Source of the DNA: Pseudomonas turukhanskensis | GTDB lineage: Bacteria; Pseudomonadota; Gammaproteobacteria; Pseudomonadales; Pseudomonadaceae | DNA length: 64,000 nt | Direction of reading: 5' to 3' | NCBI RefSeq assembly: GCF_027922365.1 | Contig: NZ_BSFN01000002.1 | Location: forward strand, 310,001 to 374,000 | Part shown: positions 19,228 through 28,244 of the stretch, piece by piece | How the letters are laid out: the number at the start of each line of letters is the position of its first letter | How positions within the stretch are numbered: the first letter of the stretch is position 1 | Notes under the pieces: model-generated | Told to the model about the DNA's origin: nothing | Databases searched by the model: none | What the model saw: the letters and a program-made list of their open reading frames with translations, nothing else | Made by a program: the position numbers and the translations under genes

Positions 19228-20136
19228 ATGACTACACCTATTACCTACCCAACCATTGCCGACACTGTTGGCAACACCCCTCTGGTGCGCCTGCAGCGCC
19301 TGCCGGGCAACACCAGCAACACGCTGCTGGTGAAGTTGGAAGGCAATAACCCCGCCGGCTCGGTCAAAGACCGCCCGGCACTGTCGATGATTACCCGCGC
19401 CGAACTCAGCGGTGCAGTGAAGCCCGGCGACACCCTGATCGAGGCTACTTCCGGCAACACCGGCATCGCCCTGGCAATGGTCGCGGCGATCAAGGGCTAC
19501 CGCATGATTCTGATCATGCCGGACAACATGAGTGCCGAGCGCAAGGCCGCGATGACCGCCTACGGCGCCGAGCTGATCATCGTCAGTAAAGAAGACGGCA
19601 TGGAAGGCGCTCGTGATCTAGCCGAGCGCATGCAGGCCGAAGGCAAAGGCATCGTGCTCGACCAGTTCGCCAACGGCGACAACCCCATTGCCCACTACAA
19701 CGGTACCGGCCCGGAAATCTGGCGTCAGACCCAGGGCACCATCACCCACTTCGTCAGTTCCATGGGTACTACCGGCACCATCATGGGCACCTCGCGGTAC
19801 CTCAAAGAGCAGAACCCGGCCATCGAAATCGTCGGCCTGCAACCGATGGAAGGCTCGGCCATTCCCGGAATCCGCCGCTGGCCGCAGGAATACCTGCCGA
19901 AGATTTACCAGGCCGAGCGGGTAGACCGCATCATCGACATGCTGCAGCGCGAAGCCGAAGACACCATGCGCCGTCTGGCCCGTGAAGAGGGAATCTTCTG
20001 TGGGGTTTCCTCCGGCGGCTCGGTAGCGGCGGCCTTGCGTCTGTCGCAGGAAGTGGAGAACGCCACCATCGTCGCGATCATCTGCGACCGCGGCGACCGT
20101 TACCTATCCACCGGCGTCTACGATGACCCTGTCTAA
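19228..20136 (+). CDS. cysM: Cysteine synthase B (O-acetylserine sulfhydrylase)
   Basis: 302 residues. CysM makes cysteine (or S-sulfocysteine from thiosulfate) from O-acetylserine using PLP. The start [27 protein letters not shown] fits the family; the PLP lysine is in [12 protein letters not shown] (Lys near residue 47), the phosphate-binding loop is TSGNTG, and the C-terminal [10 protein letters not shown] is present. Codons 5' of the ATG at 19228 belong to repeat DNA, so the longer frame from 19012 is rejected. rlmD starts two bases after its stop, so the genes form an operon. Confidence 0.96.
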   Translation: MTTPITYPTIADTVGNTPLVRLQRLPGNTSNTLLVKLEGNNPAGSVKDRPALSMITRAELSGAVKPGDTLIEATSGNTGIALAMVAAIKGYRMILIMPDNMSAERKAAMTAYGAELIIVSKEDGMEGARDLAERMQAEGKGIVLDQFANGDNPIAHYNGTGPEIWRQTQGTITHFVSSMGTTGTIMGTSRYLKEQNPAIEIVGLQPMEGSAIPGIRRWPQEYLPKIYQAERVDRIIDMLQREAEDTMRRLAREEGIFCGVSSGGSVAAALRLSQEVENATIVAIICDRGDRYLSTGVYDDPV

Positions 20137-20138
20137 CC

Positions 20139-21491
20139 ATGGCTAAGAAAACCGGTGGGCTGCGCTTTCAACCAAGCGGCGGCACACGTGCGGTACAGAT
20201 TCCGGTTGGCAAGAAACAGCGCCTGACGATCGAGCGCCTGGCCAACGACGGCCGTGGTATCAGCTTTTTTGAAAACCGCACCTGGTTCGTGGCCGGCGCC
20301 TTGCCCGGCGAGATGGTGGAAGCGCGGGTGCTAGGCGCCCGCAGCCAGATCGTCGATGCCCGTGCCGAGCGCATTCTGGTGGCAGCCGCTTCGCGCCGGC
20401 CGGCGCCGTGCCGGCATGCGTCGGTGTGCGGCGGTTGCAGCCTGCAGCACATGCCCCATGAGCAGCAGTTGCTGCTCAAGCAACAACAGTTGAACGACCA
20501 GCTCACTCGCATCGCAGGTGTACAACCGGACGAATGGGCGCCGCCTTTGGTCGGTCCGGAATTCGGTTACCGGCGCCGCGCCCGCATTGCCGTGCGCTGG
20601 GACGTCAAGGCCAAACGGCTGGACGTGGGCTTTCGCGCCGCCGCCAGCCAGGACATCGTTTCCATCAGCGAATGCCTGGTGCTGGTACAGCCCTTGCAGT
20701 CCATCGTGCAGGTGTTACCTGAGGTCTTGCGCCGTTTGTCCAAGCCCCAGGCGCTGGGCCACGTCGAATTGTTCAGCGGTACGGCCAGCGCCGTTTTGGT
20801 GCGCCATACCGCGCCATTGCCAGAGCCCGACGTTGCACTGCTTCAAGCCTTTTGTGCCGAGCACCAGGCGCAGCTGTGGCTGCATGGCACGGACGAACCG
20901 CAACCTTTTGATACCACCCAGGTACTGGGGTACCGGTTGGCCCAGTGGGATTTGCAGCTAGCCTATCGCCCCGGTGATTTTGTGCAGGTGAACGCGCCGG
21001 TAAACGAGGCCATGATCGCTCAGGCGCTAGACTGGTTAGCACCGATGGCCAATGAACGGGTGTTGGACCTGTTTTGCGGGCTGGGCAATTTCAGCCTGCC
21101 GCTGGCGCGTCAGGTGCAGGAAGTGGTGGCGGTAGAGGGCGTGCAAGTGATGGTCGATCGGGCGGCGAGCAATGCCCTGGCCAATGGTCTGGGCAACGCG
21201 CACTTTTTCCAGGCCGACTTGTCGAACTCGCTTGCCGATGCCCCCTGGGCTGCACAAGGTTTTTCCGCTGTACTGCTGGACCCCCCGCGAGACGGCGCGT
21301 TACAGGCCGTGGAGGGGCTGGCAAAGCTGGGTGCCAAGCGCGTGCTGTATGTGTCTTGCAACCCCGCCACACTGGCCCGAGACACGGCGGTGCTGGTGCA
21401 ACAGGGTTACCGGCTAAAACGTGCCGCAATCCTCGATATGTTTCCACAGACGGCACATGTCGAGGCGATGGCGTTATTTGTGGCGGACTAG
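20139..21491 (+). CDS. rlmD: 23S rRNA (uracil(1939)-C(5))-methyltransferase RlmD
   Basis: 450 residues. RlmD (RumA) uses SAM to methylate U1939 of 23S rRNA. Order: N-terminal TRAM domain ([27 protein letters not shown]), the 4Fe-4S cysteines in [15 protein letters not shown] with a fourth Cys in SISECLVL, and a Rossmann methyltransferase domain with [16 protein letters not shown] and LLDPPRDGA, then the catalytic Cys in [13 protein letters not shown]. It follows cysM by two bases and precedes relA by 78, the usual Pseudomonas arrangement. Confidence 0.96.
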   Translation: MAKKTGGLRFQPSGGTRAVQIPVGKKQRLTIERLANDGRGISFFENRTWFVAGALPGEMVEARVLGARSQIVDARAERILVAAASRRPAPCRHASVCGGCSLQHMPHEQQLLLKQQQLNDQLTRIAGVQPDEWAPPLVGPEFGYRRRARIAVRWDVKAKRLDVGFRAAASQDIVSISECLVLVQPLQSIVQVLPEVLRRLSKPQALGHVELFSGTASAVLVRHTAPLPEPDVALLQAFCAEHQAQLWLHGTDEPQPFDTTQVLGYRLAQWDLQLAYRPGDFVQVNAPVNEAMIAQALDWLAPMANERVLDLFCGLGNFSLPLARQVQEVVAVEGVQVMVDRAASNALANGLGNAHFFQADLSNSLADAPWAAQGFSAVLLDPPRDGALQAVEGLAKLGAKRVLYVSCNPATLARDTAVLVQQGYRLKRAAILDMFPQTAHVEAMALFVAD

Positions 21492-21569
21492 GATGTTCGC
21501 GTAACCGACTGACCCGCAGAGGTCAGCGATATTCGGCGTGTGGACTGCGCGTCGTAGGGAAGGTAAACG

Positions 21570-23813
21570 ATGGTACAGGTTAGAGCGCAGCAACCGATCA
21601 ACACGGATGGCAGCATCAACCTAGAGGCCTGGCTCGATCATGTGTTGAGCGTCGACCCGGCGCTGGATCGAGAGGCCCTCAAAGCCGCGTGCGAATTCGC
21701 CCGCGAAGCCGAGCAGCAAGCCAATGCTGCCCAGAACCTGTGGACCGAAGGCACCTCCAGCTTTCGCACGGGCCTGGAAATCGCCGAAATTCTAGCCGAC
21801 CTCAAACTCGACCAGGACTCACTGGTAGCCGCCGTGGTTTATCGCGGCGTGCGAGAGGGCAAGATTCCCCTGGCCAACGTGCAGCAACGCTGCGGTGCGG
21901 TGGTGGCCAAGCTGATCGAAGGCGTGCTGCGCATGGCCGCCATCAGCGCCAGCCTCAACCCGCGCGAGTCGCTGGTGCTGGGCACTCAGGTGCAGGTGGA
22001 TAACCTGCGCAAAATGCTCGTGGCCATGGTCGACGACGTGCGCGTGCCGCTGATCAAGCTGGCCGAACGGACGTGCGCGATTCGCGCGATCAAGAACGGC
22101 GACGACGAAAAACGCCAGCGCGTGGCCCGCGAAGTGTTCGATATCTATGCGCCGCTCGCTCACCGTCTGGGTATCGGCCATATCAAATGGGAGCTGGAAG
22201 ACCTGTCTTTCCGCTACCTCGAGCCCGAGCAGTACAAACAGATCGCCACTTTGCTGCACGAGCGCAGGCTGGACCGCGAGCGCTTTATCACCGACGTGAT
22301 GGCGCAGCTCAAGGACGAACTGGCCGCCACCGGCGTGCAGGCTGATATCAGTGGCCGGGCCAAACACATCTATTCCATCTGGCGCAAAATGCAGCGCAAA
22401 GGCCTGGCCTTCAGCCAGATCTACGACGTGCGCGCCTTGCGTGTGCTGGTGCCGGAAATGCGCGACTGCTACACCGCGCTCGGTATTGTCCACACCCTGT
22501 GGCGACACATTCCCAAAGAGTTTGACGACTACATCGCCAACCCCAAGGAAAACGGCTATCGCTCGCTGCATACCGCGGTCATCGGTCCGGAAGGCAAGGT
22601 GCTGGAAGTGCAGATTCGCACCCACGCCATGCACGAAGAGGCAGAACTTGGCGTCTGCGCCCACTGGCGCTACAAGGGCACGGACGTCAAATCCGGCTCC
22701 AATCACTACGAAGAGAAAATCTCCTGGCTGCGCCAGGTGCTGGAGTGGCACGAAGAGTTAGGCGATATCGGCGGCCTGGCCGAGCAGTTGCGGGTGGATA
22801 TCGAGCCCGACCGCGTTTACGTGTTCACGCCTGACGGCCATGCCATTGACCTGCCCAAGGGCGCCACACCGCTAGACTTTGCCTACCGCGTGCACACCGA
22901 AATCGGTCACAACTGCCGCGGCGCCAAGATCAACGGCCGCATCGTGCCGCTCAACTACAGCCTGCAAACCGGCGAGCAGGTTGAAATCATCACCAGCAAG
23001 CAGGGCGTGCCGAGTCGGGACTGGTTGAACAGCAACCTGGGTTACGTCACCACCTCGCGGGCGCGGGCCAAGATCGTTCACTGGTTCAAGCTGCAAGACC
23101 GCGACCAGAACGTGGCAGCCGGCCGGACCATGCTGGAGCGCGAATTGGCGCGCCTGGCGCTGCCCAGTGTCGACTTCGACAAGGTGGCCGAAAAAGCCAA
23201 CATGCGCACCGCCGAAGACCTGTTCGCCGCGCTGGGCGCTGGCGACTTGCGCCTGGCACAAGTGGTTAACGCGGCCCAGCAACTGGTTGAACCGGAGCGT
23301 GGCAACGAACAGCTGGAACTGATTCCGCGTCGCCATACGGCTTTCAAACCGGGCAAGCGTGGCGATATCCAGATTCAGGGCGTCGGCAACCTGCTTACGC
23401 AGATGGCTGGGTGCTGCCAGCCGCTGCCGGGCGATGCCATCGTGGGCTATATCACCCTGGGCCGTGGCGTGAGCATTCACCGTCAGGACTGCGCCTCGGT
23501 GCTGCAATTGGGTGGCCGTGAGCCGGAGCGCATCATTCAGGTGAGCTGGGGCCCGGTGCCGGTGCAGACGTACCCGGTCGACATCATCATTCGCGCCTAC
23601 GACCGCTCCGGTCTGTTGCGCGATGTGTCGCAGGTGCTGCTCAACGAGAAAATCAACGTACTGGCGGTCAACACCCGTTCCAACAAGGAAGACAACACCG
23701 CTGCCATGTCGCTGACTATCGAGATTCCGGGCTTGGATGCGTTGGGCAGATTGCTCGGCCGCATCTCGCAGCTGCCGAATATCATCGAAGTGCGCCGCCA
23801 CAGAACCTCGTAA
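21570..23813 (+). CDS. relA: GTP pyrophosphokinase RelA ((p)ppGpp synthetase I)
   Basis: 747 residues. RelA binds stalled ribosomes and makes (p)ppGpp during amino-acid starvation. Domains in order: a degenerate HD hydrolase domain (about 60-190) lacking an intact His-Asp pair, the synthetase domain (SGRAKHIYSIWRKMQRK, YDVRALRVLV, NPKENGYRSLHTAV), TGS (DRVYVFTPDGHAIDLPKGATPLDFAYRVH), a conserved Cys/zinc-finger domain (MAGCCQPLPGD... HRQDC) and a C-terminal ACT domain. Length and neighbours match Pseudomonas RelA. No clear terminator was seen after it; a REP pair follows. Confidence 0.97.
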   Translation: MVQVRAQQPINTDGSINLEAWLDHVLSVDPALDREALKAACEFAREAEQQANAAQNLWTEGTSSFRTGLEIAEILADLKLDQDSLVAAVVYRGVREGKIPLANVQQRCGAVVAKLIEGVLRMAAISASLNPRESLVLGTQVQVDNLRKMLVAMVDDVRVPLIKLAERTCAIRAIKNGDDEKRQRVAREVFDIYAPLAHRLGIGHIKWELEDLSFRYLEPEQYKQIATLLHERRLDRERFITDVMAQLKDELAATGVQADISGRAKHIYSIWRKMQRKGLAFSQIYDVRALRVLVPEMRDCYTALGIVHTLWRHIPKEFDDYIANPKENGYRSLHTAVIGPEGKVLEVQIRTHAMHEEAELGVCAHWRYKGTDVKSGSNHYEEKISWLRQVLEWHEELGDIGGLAEQLRVDIEPDRVYVFTPDGHAIDLPKGATPLDFAYRVHTEIGHNCRGAKINGRIVPLNYSLQTGEQVEIITSKQGVPSRDWLNSNLGYVTTSRARAKIVHWFKLQDRDQNVAAGRTMLERELARLALPSVDFDKVAEKANMRTAEDLFAALGAGDLRLAQVVNAAQQLVEPERGNEQLELIPRRHTAFKPGKRGDIQIQGVGNLLTQMAGCCQPLPGDAIVGYITLGRGVSIHRQDCASVLQLGGREPERIIQVSWGPVPVQTYPVDIIIRAYDRSGLLRDVSQVLLNEKINVLAVNTRSNKEDNTAAMSLTIEIPGLDALGRLLGRISQLPNIIEVRRHRTS

Positions 23814-23824
23814 CACCGCGGTCC

Positions 23825-23891
23825 TGTAGGAGCGGCTTCAGCCGCGATGCTCTGGAAGTTCAACAGCATCGCGGCTGAGTTCGCTCCTACA
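23825..23891. repeat. REP-type inverted pair between relA and mazG
   Basis: TGTAGGAGCGGCTTCAGCCG CGATGC and its inverted partner GCATCGCGGCTGAGTTCGCT CCTACA are separated by about 14 bases: a compact REPIN. It lies inside the relA-mazG gap. Confidence 0.9.
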
Positions 23892-23920
23892 AGTGCGCTT
23901 ACCGGCCAAGGATCTTCTCC

Positions 23921-24769
23921 ATGTACCAACTCCCCGACCTTCTGCACCTGATGGCCCGCCTTCGTGACCCGCAGTACGGCTGCCCGTGGGACTTGCAGCA
24001 GAGCTACGCGACGATCGTGCCGCACACAATCGAAGAAGCCTACGAAGTGGCCGATGCCATTGAGCGCAACGACTTCGAACAGTTGCCCGGCGAATTGGGC
24101 GACCTGCTGTTTCAGGTGGTGTATTACAGCCAGCTGGCCCATGAAGAGGGGCGCTTCGAATTTGCCACGGTGGTCGATGCCATCACCCGCAAGCTGGTCC
24201 GTCGCCACCCGCACGTATTTCCCGACGGCGACCTGTACGGCGCGCCGGATATGCCGCGCTTGAGCGAAGCCGCCGTAAAGCAGCGCTGGGAAGAAATCAA
24301 AACCCAGGAGCGTGCCGAGAAAGCAGCGGCACCTGAGCAACTGTCGCTGCTGGACGATGTGCCAACCACGCTGCCGTCACTGTCGCGCGCCGCCAAGCTG
24401 CAAAAACGCGCCGCCCAGGTCGGCTTCGACTGGCCCGAAGCGTTGCCGGTGGTGGACAAGGTGCGCGAAGAGCTCGACGAAGTGCTGGAAGCCATGAGCG
24501 CCAACGACGAAGAAGCGATGGCCGAAGAGATTGGGGATCTGCTGTTTGTGGTGGTCAACCTGGCGCGGCACCTGAAGGCCGACCCGGAAACCGCGCTGCG
24601 TGCCGCCAATGCCAAATTCGAACGGCGTTTTCGCTTTATCGAACAGGTGCTGCGCGAGCAGGGCCGTGATATTCAGGCGTGCAGCCTGGAAGAACTGGAT
24701 AGCATCTGGGGCCAGGCCAAACACGCCGAGCGTCAGGTGGTCACGTGCGACACCGGCAGCTGTGGTTAA
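23921..24769 (+). CDS. mazG: Nucleoside triphosphate pyrophosphohydrolase MazG
   Basis: 282 residues with two MazG domains, slightly longer than E. coli MazG (263). The first begins LLHLMARLRDPQYGCPWDLQQSYATIVPHTIEEAYEV and carries EIGD-type metal-binding residues in ELGDLLFQVVYYSQLA; the second has EELDEVLEAMSANDEEAMAEEIGDLLFVVVNLARHL. Family members hydrolyse NTPs and dNTPs to NMP and pyrophosphate, clearing abnormal nucleotides and, in E. coli, tempering (p)ppGpp. It lies downstream of relA as in other pseudomonads. Confidence 0.95.
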   Translation: MYQLPDLLHLMARLRDPQYGCPWDLQQSYATIVPHTIEEAYEVADAIERNDFEQLPGELGDLLFQVVYYSQLAHEEGRFEFATVVDAITRKLVRRHPHVFPDGDLYGAPDMPRLSEAAVKQRWEEIKTQERAEKAAAPEQLSLLDDVPTTLPSLSRAAKLQKRAAQVGFDWPEALPVVDKVREELDEVLEAMSANDEEAMAEEIGDLLFVVVNLARHLKADPETALRAANAKFERRFRFIEQVLREQGRDIQACSLEELDSIWGQAKHAERQVVTCDTGSCG

Positions 24770-24851
24770 GTCGGCCGGGTAGGTTTTATGCCCCGGCTTG
24801 TGGAAGAATAACGGCGTTTTTTACCAGTGCCCTTGAGAGAGTCGTCTACGA

Positions 24852-25391
24852 ATGAGCATGTCATTGCGTGACCAGTTGCTGAAAGCCGGCCTGGTCAACG
24901 AGAAGCAGGCCAAACAGGTCAGCAAGGAAAAGCAGAAACAAAAACGCCTGGAACACAAAGGCCTGGTTGAGGTGGACGACACCCAGCAGCGCATCGCCCA
25001 GGAAGCCAAGGCCGAGAAAATCGCCCGCGACCAGGAGCTCAATCGCCAGCAGCAGGAAAAAGCGCAGAAAAAAGCCGAAGCCGCGCAGGTCAAACAGCTG
25101 ATCGAACAAAGCCGCCTGCCCAAGCTGACCACCGAGGACTATTACAACTTTGTCGACGACAAGAAGGTCAAGCGCATCTCCGTCAACGCGTTGATGCGCA
25201 ACAAGCTCAGCAGCGGCTCGCTGGCCATCGTGCAGCACGGTGGCAGCTACGAAATCATTCCCCGTGAAGCGGCGCTGAAAATTCAGGAACGCGACCCTCG
25301 GCGCATCGTGCAGCTCAATGTACAAACCGAAGAGGACGACGCCAACGATCCGTACGCGGCGTACAAGATTCCTGATGATTTGATGTGGTAA
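24852..25391 (+). CDS. DUF2058 (YaiL-like) protein
   Basis: 179 residues, highly charged, with a Lys/Glu/Gln-rich helix or coiled coil (about 18-95: KEKQKQKRLEHKG... QEKAQKKAEAAQ) followed by a compact C-terminal part (YYNFVDDKKVKRISVNALMRNKLSSGSLAIVQHGGSYEIIP). This is the pattern of the DUF2058 nucleoprotein/polynucleotide-associated-like family, function unproven. A second ATG two codons later (MSLRDQLLKAG) is an equally good start. It follows mazG by 82 bases. Confidence 0.9.
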   Translation: MSMSLRDQLLKAGLVNEKQAKQVSKEKQKQKRLEHKGLVEVDDTQQRIAQEAKAEKIARDQELNRQQQEKAQKKAEAAQVKQLIEQSRLPKLTTEDYYNFVDDKKVKRISVNALMRNKLSSGSLAIVQHGGSYEIIPREAALKIQERDPRRIVQLNVQTEEDDANDPYAAYKIPDDLMW

Positions 25392-25443
25392 TCGACGACG
25401 TTCATGTCCTGCGATGTTAAATAGCCAGCAATAAAATTCGCAC

Positions 25444-25491
25444 GCTCCGCAAACAGCTCGGTCAAAGCCCCTAGACCACTATTTGCGGAGC
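25444..25491 (+). promoter_or_regulatory. Hairpin sequestering the ribosome binding site of the DUF1810 gene
   Basis: Perfect 10-base arms GCTCCGCAAA (25444-25453) and TTTGCGGAGC (25482-25491) flank a 28-base loop. The right arm contains GGAG, which lies 8 bases before the ATG at 25499 and is its only Shine-Dalgarno. If the RNA folds, the site is hidden. Confidence 0.5.
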
Positions 25492-25498
25492 CTGACAG

Positions 25499-25921
25499 AT
25501 GGCCGATCCTTATAACTTGCAACGTTTCGTCGACGCCCAGGCGTCCACCTACGAACACGCCCTGGCCGAACTTGAGGCCGGCAAGAAACAAAGCCACTGG
25601 ATGTGGTTTATCTTTCCCCAGCTCGAAGGCCTCGGTCATAGCGCCAACGCTCAGCGCTACGGTATTTCCGGGCTGGACGAAGCCAACGCCTACGTCACCC
25701 ACCCCATTCTGGGGCCGCGCCTACACGCTTGTGCCGAGGCGTTGCTCGCCTGGAGCCAACGCACGGCGCGGGAAATTTTCGGTTCGCCTGACGATATCAA
25801 GCTGTGCTCGAGCATGACCCTGTTCGCCACGCTGCCGCCCGAGAACAATGTGTTCGCCCAGGTGCTGGAGCATTTTTTTGAAGGGCATGCGGACCCGCTG
25901 ACGTTGGCGCGGGTGGGGTAG
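25499..25921 (+). CDS. DUF1810 family protein
   Basis: 140 residues, soluble. Family landmarks are LQRFVDAQ at the start, the GKKQSHWMWFIFPQLEGLGHS core, AYVTHPILGPRL and IFGSPDDIKLCSSMTLFA. DUF1810 proteins have a helical fold related to calpastatin-like annotations, with no firmly established activity. The ATG at 25499 is preceded by GGAG, but that site is embedded in a perfect inverted repeat (see the regulatory feature). Monocistronic. Confidence 0.88.
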   Translation: MADPYNLQRFVDAQASTYEHALAELEAGKKQSHWMWFIFPQLEGLGHSANAQRYGISGLDEANAYVTHPILGPRLHACAEALLAWSQRTAREIFGSPDDIKLCSSMTLFATLPPENNVFAQVLEHFFEGHADPLTLARVG

Positions 25922-25973
25922 GGTGTACGTTTGATCGACTGTTTCGGCTGGCTGAAGGTTAAAGGGCACACGT

Positions 25974-26000
25974 TGTAGGAGCGGCTTCAGTCGCGATTCT
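25974..26000. repeat. Single REP element (GGAGCGGCTTCAG family)
   Basis: TGTAGGAGCGGCTTCAGTCG CGATTCT matches the arms at 15113-15196 and 23825-23891, but no inverted partner is present. It lies between convergent DUF1810 and the MerR regulator. Confidence 0.75.
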
Positions 26001-26019
26001 GCAAACGATGAACAAACAG

Positions 26020-26463
26020 TTATTTACCTTCGTGCTGACCAGCCTGCGCCTCACTACAGGTCCCCTCCCGCATCTGCGCCAACACCCGCTCGGCATTGCC
26101 ATCACAGCCCATGCCTTCCGGACGGTTTTCGATGTTGGTGATGATCTCCAGCAGCCGCGCCTTGTTCTGCGCCAAGCGCTCCTGCATGGCTTCAATTTCG
26201 GCCACTTTGCGTTGCAAGCTGCCGAGAATTTCGTCGTGCTTCCAGCCCGCTTCGTTGTTGTCGGGCAGGAACCGGCGGATTTCTTCCAGGCTAAAGCCTG
26301 CACGCTGGGCGTTGAGGATGATTTCCAGGGTATGCACGGCATGCGCCGGGTAGTGGCGGTAGCCGTTGGCGTGGCGCTGGGCGGCGATCAAGCCGCTGGC
26401 TTCGTAGAAGCGGATGCGTGAGGGCGCAAGGTTGGTGCGTTGGGCCAGTTCGCCGATTTTCAT
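26020..26463 (-). CDS. MerR-family transcriptional regulator
   Basis: 147 residues. The N-terminal winged helix is classic MerR (MKIGELAQRTNLAPSRIRFYEASGLI... RHANGYRHYP), then EIILNAQRAGFSLEEIRRFL and a dimerisation coiled coil (about 85-120). The C-terminus has two Cys (MGCDGN and EGTCSEA), possible effector contacts, but no metal-site pattern I can name. It is divergent from the flavin oxidoreductase gene; the shared 91-base gap contains a MerR-type promoter with a dyad in a 19-base spacer, so it probably controls that gene. Confidence 0.9.
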   Translation of the reverse strand: MKIGELAQRTNLAPSRIRFYEASGLIAAQRHANGYRHYPAHAVHTLEIILNAQRAGFSLEEIRRFLPDNNEAGWKHDEILGSLQRKVAEIEAMQERLAQNKARLLEIITNIENRPEGMGCDGNAERVLAQMREGTCSEAQAGQHEGK

Positions 26464-26483
26464 AGATGGTTTCCAGAAGGGTA

Positions 26484-26514
26484 TTGACCTTAAAGCTGAC
26501 TTTAACCTTAGGCT
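26484..26514 (+). promoter_or_regulatory. MerR-type promoter and operator of the flavin oxidoreductase gene
   Basis: TTGACC (26484-26489) and TAGGCT (26509-26514) are separated by 19 bases, the overlong spacer typical of MerR-activated promoters. Within it the dyad CCTTAAAG-CTGA-CTTTAACC (26488-26507) is nearly perfect. It lies about 40 bases before the ATG of the oxidoreductase. Confidence 0.7.
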
Positions 26515-26554
26515 CGCCTCATCTGCCAAGAACATTTTCCTTTCGGAGCTTGAG

Positions 26555-27778
26555 ATGACTGCCTTTTCACCCCTGCAATTACCTAACGGCACCACTGTCG
26601 CCAACCGTATCGCCAAAGCTGCCATGGAAGAAAACCTGGCCGACGCCGAGCAGGGCCCCTCCGCCGAGCTGCTGCGCTTGTACCAGGCCTGGGCGGACGG
26701 CGGGGCCGGGTTGATTCTGACCGGCAACGTGATGGTCGACCGCCGTGCCATGACCGGCCCCGGCGGTGTGGTGCTGGAAGATGCGCGGCAGCTGGACAAG
26801 TTTCGCCAGTGGGCGCGCGTTAGCCGCAGCCAGGGCGCGCAGGTCTGGATGCAGCTCAACCACCCCGGCCGGCAAATGCAGGCCAGCCTTGGCCAACAAA
26901 CCGTGGCACCGTCGCCGGTGTCGCTGCAATTGGGCGGTATGTCGAAGATGTTCGCCGAGCCCAAGCCCATGAGCGAGGCGGATATTGCCGAGCTGATTCA
27001 GCGTTTCGCCACCGCTGCTCGGTTGGCCGAGCAAGCCGGCTTTAACGGCGTGCAGATTCACGCCGCCCACGGCTACCTCTTGAGCCAGTTCCTGTCGCCG
27101 CTGAGCAACCAGCGCAGCGATCGCTGGGGCGGCAGCCTGGAAAACCGGGCGCGGTTGCTGGTTGAGGTGGTGAAAGCCGTAAGGGCCGTCGTGGCGCCGC
27201 AATTCTGTGTAGCGGTAAAACTCAACTCGGCCGACTTCCAGCGCGGCGGCTTTGATGCCAGCGACGCGCTAAAGGTAGTGGAACTGCTCAACGAGCTGCC
27301 GGTGGATCTGGTGGAGCTTTCCGGAGGCAGCTACGAGGCGCCGGCCATGCAGGGCGAAGCCCGCGACGGTCGCACGCTGGCGCGCGAAGCCTACTTTCTC
27401 GAGTTTGCCGGCGAGATCGCCAAGTCGGCGCGCATGCCGGTGATGGTCACTGGCGGCATTCGCCGTTTGCCGGTTGTAGAGCAGGTGCTTGCCAGCGGCG
27501 TCGCCATGGCCGGTATCGCTACTGCTCTGGCCATCGACCCAGCGTTGCCCAAGCGCTGGCAGGCCGGCCAGGCAACCAGCCCGGAACTGGCGCCGATCAC
27601 CTGGAAGAACAAGGTGTTTGCCTCACTGGCTTACATGGCCGTGGTCAAATTTCAGCTGCGCCAACTGAGTCGGGGTGACCACACCAATCCAGGTGTCTCG
27701 CCGCTGTGGGCGCTGGTGCTGGAACAGGTCAAAACGTTGCGGCGTACTAAGCAATACAAGCGGTGGATGGCTAACTAG
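26555..27778 (+). CDS. Old-yellow-enzyme-like NADH:flavin oxidoreductase
   Basis: 407 residues, one FMN-binding TIM barrel. Visible landmarks: LPNGTTVANRIAKAAMEENLAD at the start, VWMQLNHPGRQ, FNGVQIHAAHGYLLSQFLSPLSNQRSDRWGGSLENRARLL (substrate His and FMN site) and VTGGIRRLPVVEQVLASG. Such enzymes reduce activated alkenes, nitro compounds or related electrophiles with NAD(P)H; the exact substrate is unknown. GGAGC precedes the ATG at 26555. A MerR gene is divergent and the MerR-type promoter faces this gene, so induction by a stress or electrophile is a fair inference. Confidence 0.9.
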   Translation: MTAFSPLQLPNGTTVANRIAKAAMEENLADAEQGPSAELLRLYQAWADGGAGLILTGNVMVDRRAMTGPGGVVLEDARQLDKFRQWARVSRSQGAQVWMQLNHPGRQMQASLGQQTVAPSPVSLQLGGMSKMFAEPKPMSEADIAELIQRFATAARLAEQAGFNGVQIHAAHGYLLSQFLSPLSNQRSDRWGGSLENRARLLVEVVKAVRAVVAPQFCVAVKLNSADFQRGGFDASDALKVVELLNELPVDLVELSGGSYEAPAMQGEARDGRTLAREAYFLEFAGEIAKSARMPVMVTGGIRRLPVVEQVLASGVAMAGIATALAIDPALPKRWQAGQATSPELAPITWKNKVFASLAYMAVVKFQLRQLSRGDHTNPGVSPLWALVLEQVKTLRRTKQYKRWMAN

Positions 27779-27800
27779 GGGCTTTCGGGGCTATTTCATG

Positions 27801-27832
27801 TAGCCCAATTCCGAGCAGTTGGTTTTGGGCTA
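27801..27832 (+). terminator. Weak terminator after the flavin oxidoreductase
   Basis: TAGCCCAA and TTGGGCTA form an 8-bp stem with a 16-base loop 22 bases past the stop. The following T-run is poor (TTC). Confidence 0.35.
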
Positions 27833-27846
27833 TTCAGGATCTGTGC

Positions 27847-27891
27847 TTGACAGGCACCATGCGCACTCTAAAAATATACACAAGTTGCGCA
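27847..27891 (+). promoter_or_regulatory. Promoter and putative operator of the first higBA-like locus
   Basis: A perfect TTGACA -35 (27847-27852) is followed after 16-17 bases by TAAAAAT. Two TGCGCA boxes (27860-27865 and 27886-27891) flank the -10, an arrangement suited to autorepression by the antitoxin. Confidence 0.55.
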
Positions 27892-27898
27892 TACTTAT

Positions 27899-28244
27899 AT
27901 GAAGGCTATTTTTGTAGAGATGCCCTCGTTTTCCCGCCATCGCCGCGCTTACTTGGATGACCAAGCGTTCGCAAATTTTCAAGAGTCGCTGATGCAGAAT
28001 CCGGAAATGGGCGATGTAGTCGCCAACTCCGGTGGGCTACGCAAGGTGAGATATGGTGACGCCTTGCGCGGGAAAGGCAAACGAGGAGGGCTGCGAGTTA
28101 TTTATTACTGGTGGCTGGGTGGAGAGCAGTTTTTGGCTGTTTTCCCTATACAACAAGGACGAGTTGGAGGACTTGAATGATGAGCAGCGCAAACTGTTGA
28201 AGCAACGACTGCAACTTGAAATGAAAGCGAGAACGCCGCTATGA
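27899..28244 (+). pseudogene. higB: HigB-type (RelE superfamily) toxin gene with a +1 frameshift
   Basis: The first frame begins MKAIFVEMPSFSRHRRAYLD and runs through GKGKRGGLRVIYYWWLGGEQF, the conserved core of PF06296-type HigB toxins (mRNA interferases). It then leaves the family after a run of five T (28130-28134) and stops at 28180. The frame one base later reads WLFSLYNKDELEDLNDEQRK and ends MKARTPL at 28244, exactly the missing family tail. Removing one T would join them into a 114-residue toxin. The restored stop overlaps the antitoxin start as ATGA, supporting this as the ancestral frame. Either the toxin is broken, the base is a homopolymer sequencing error, or slippage restores it. 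Confidence 0.8.

Noticed and set aside
19044..19349. A 101-codon frame overlapping the cysM start
   Set aside because: Composition is not protein-like and the start lies in repeat DNA. The internal GTG with AGGAGGT is mentioned as a finding instead.
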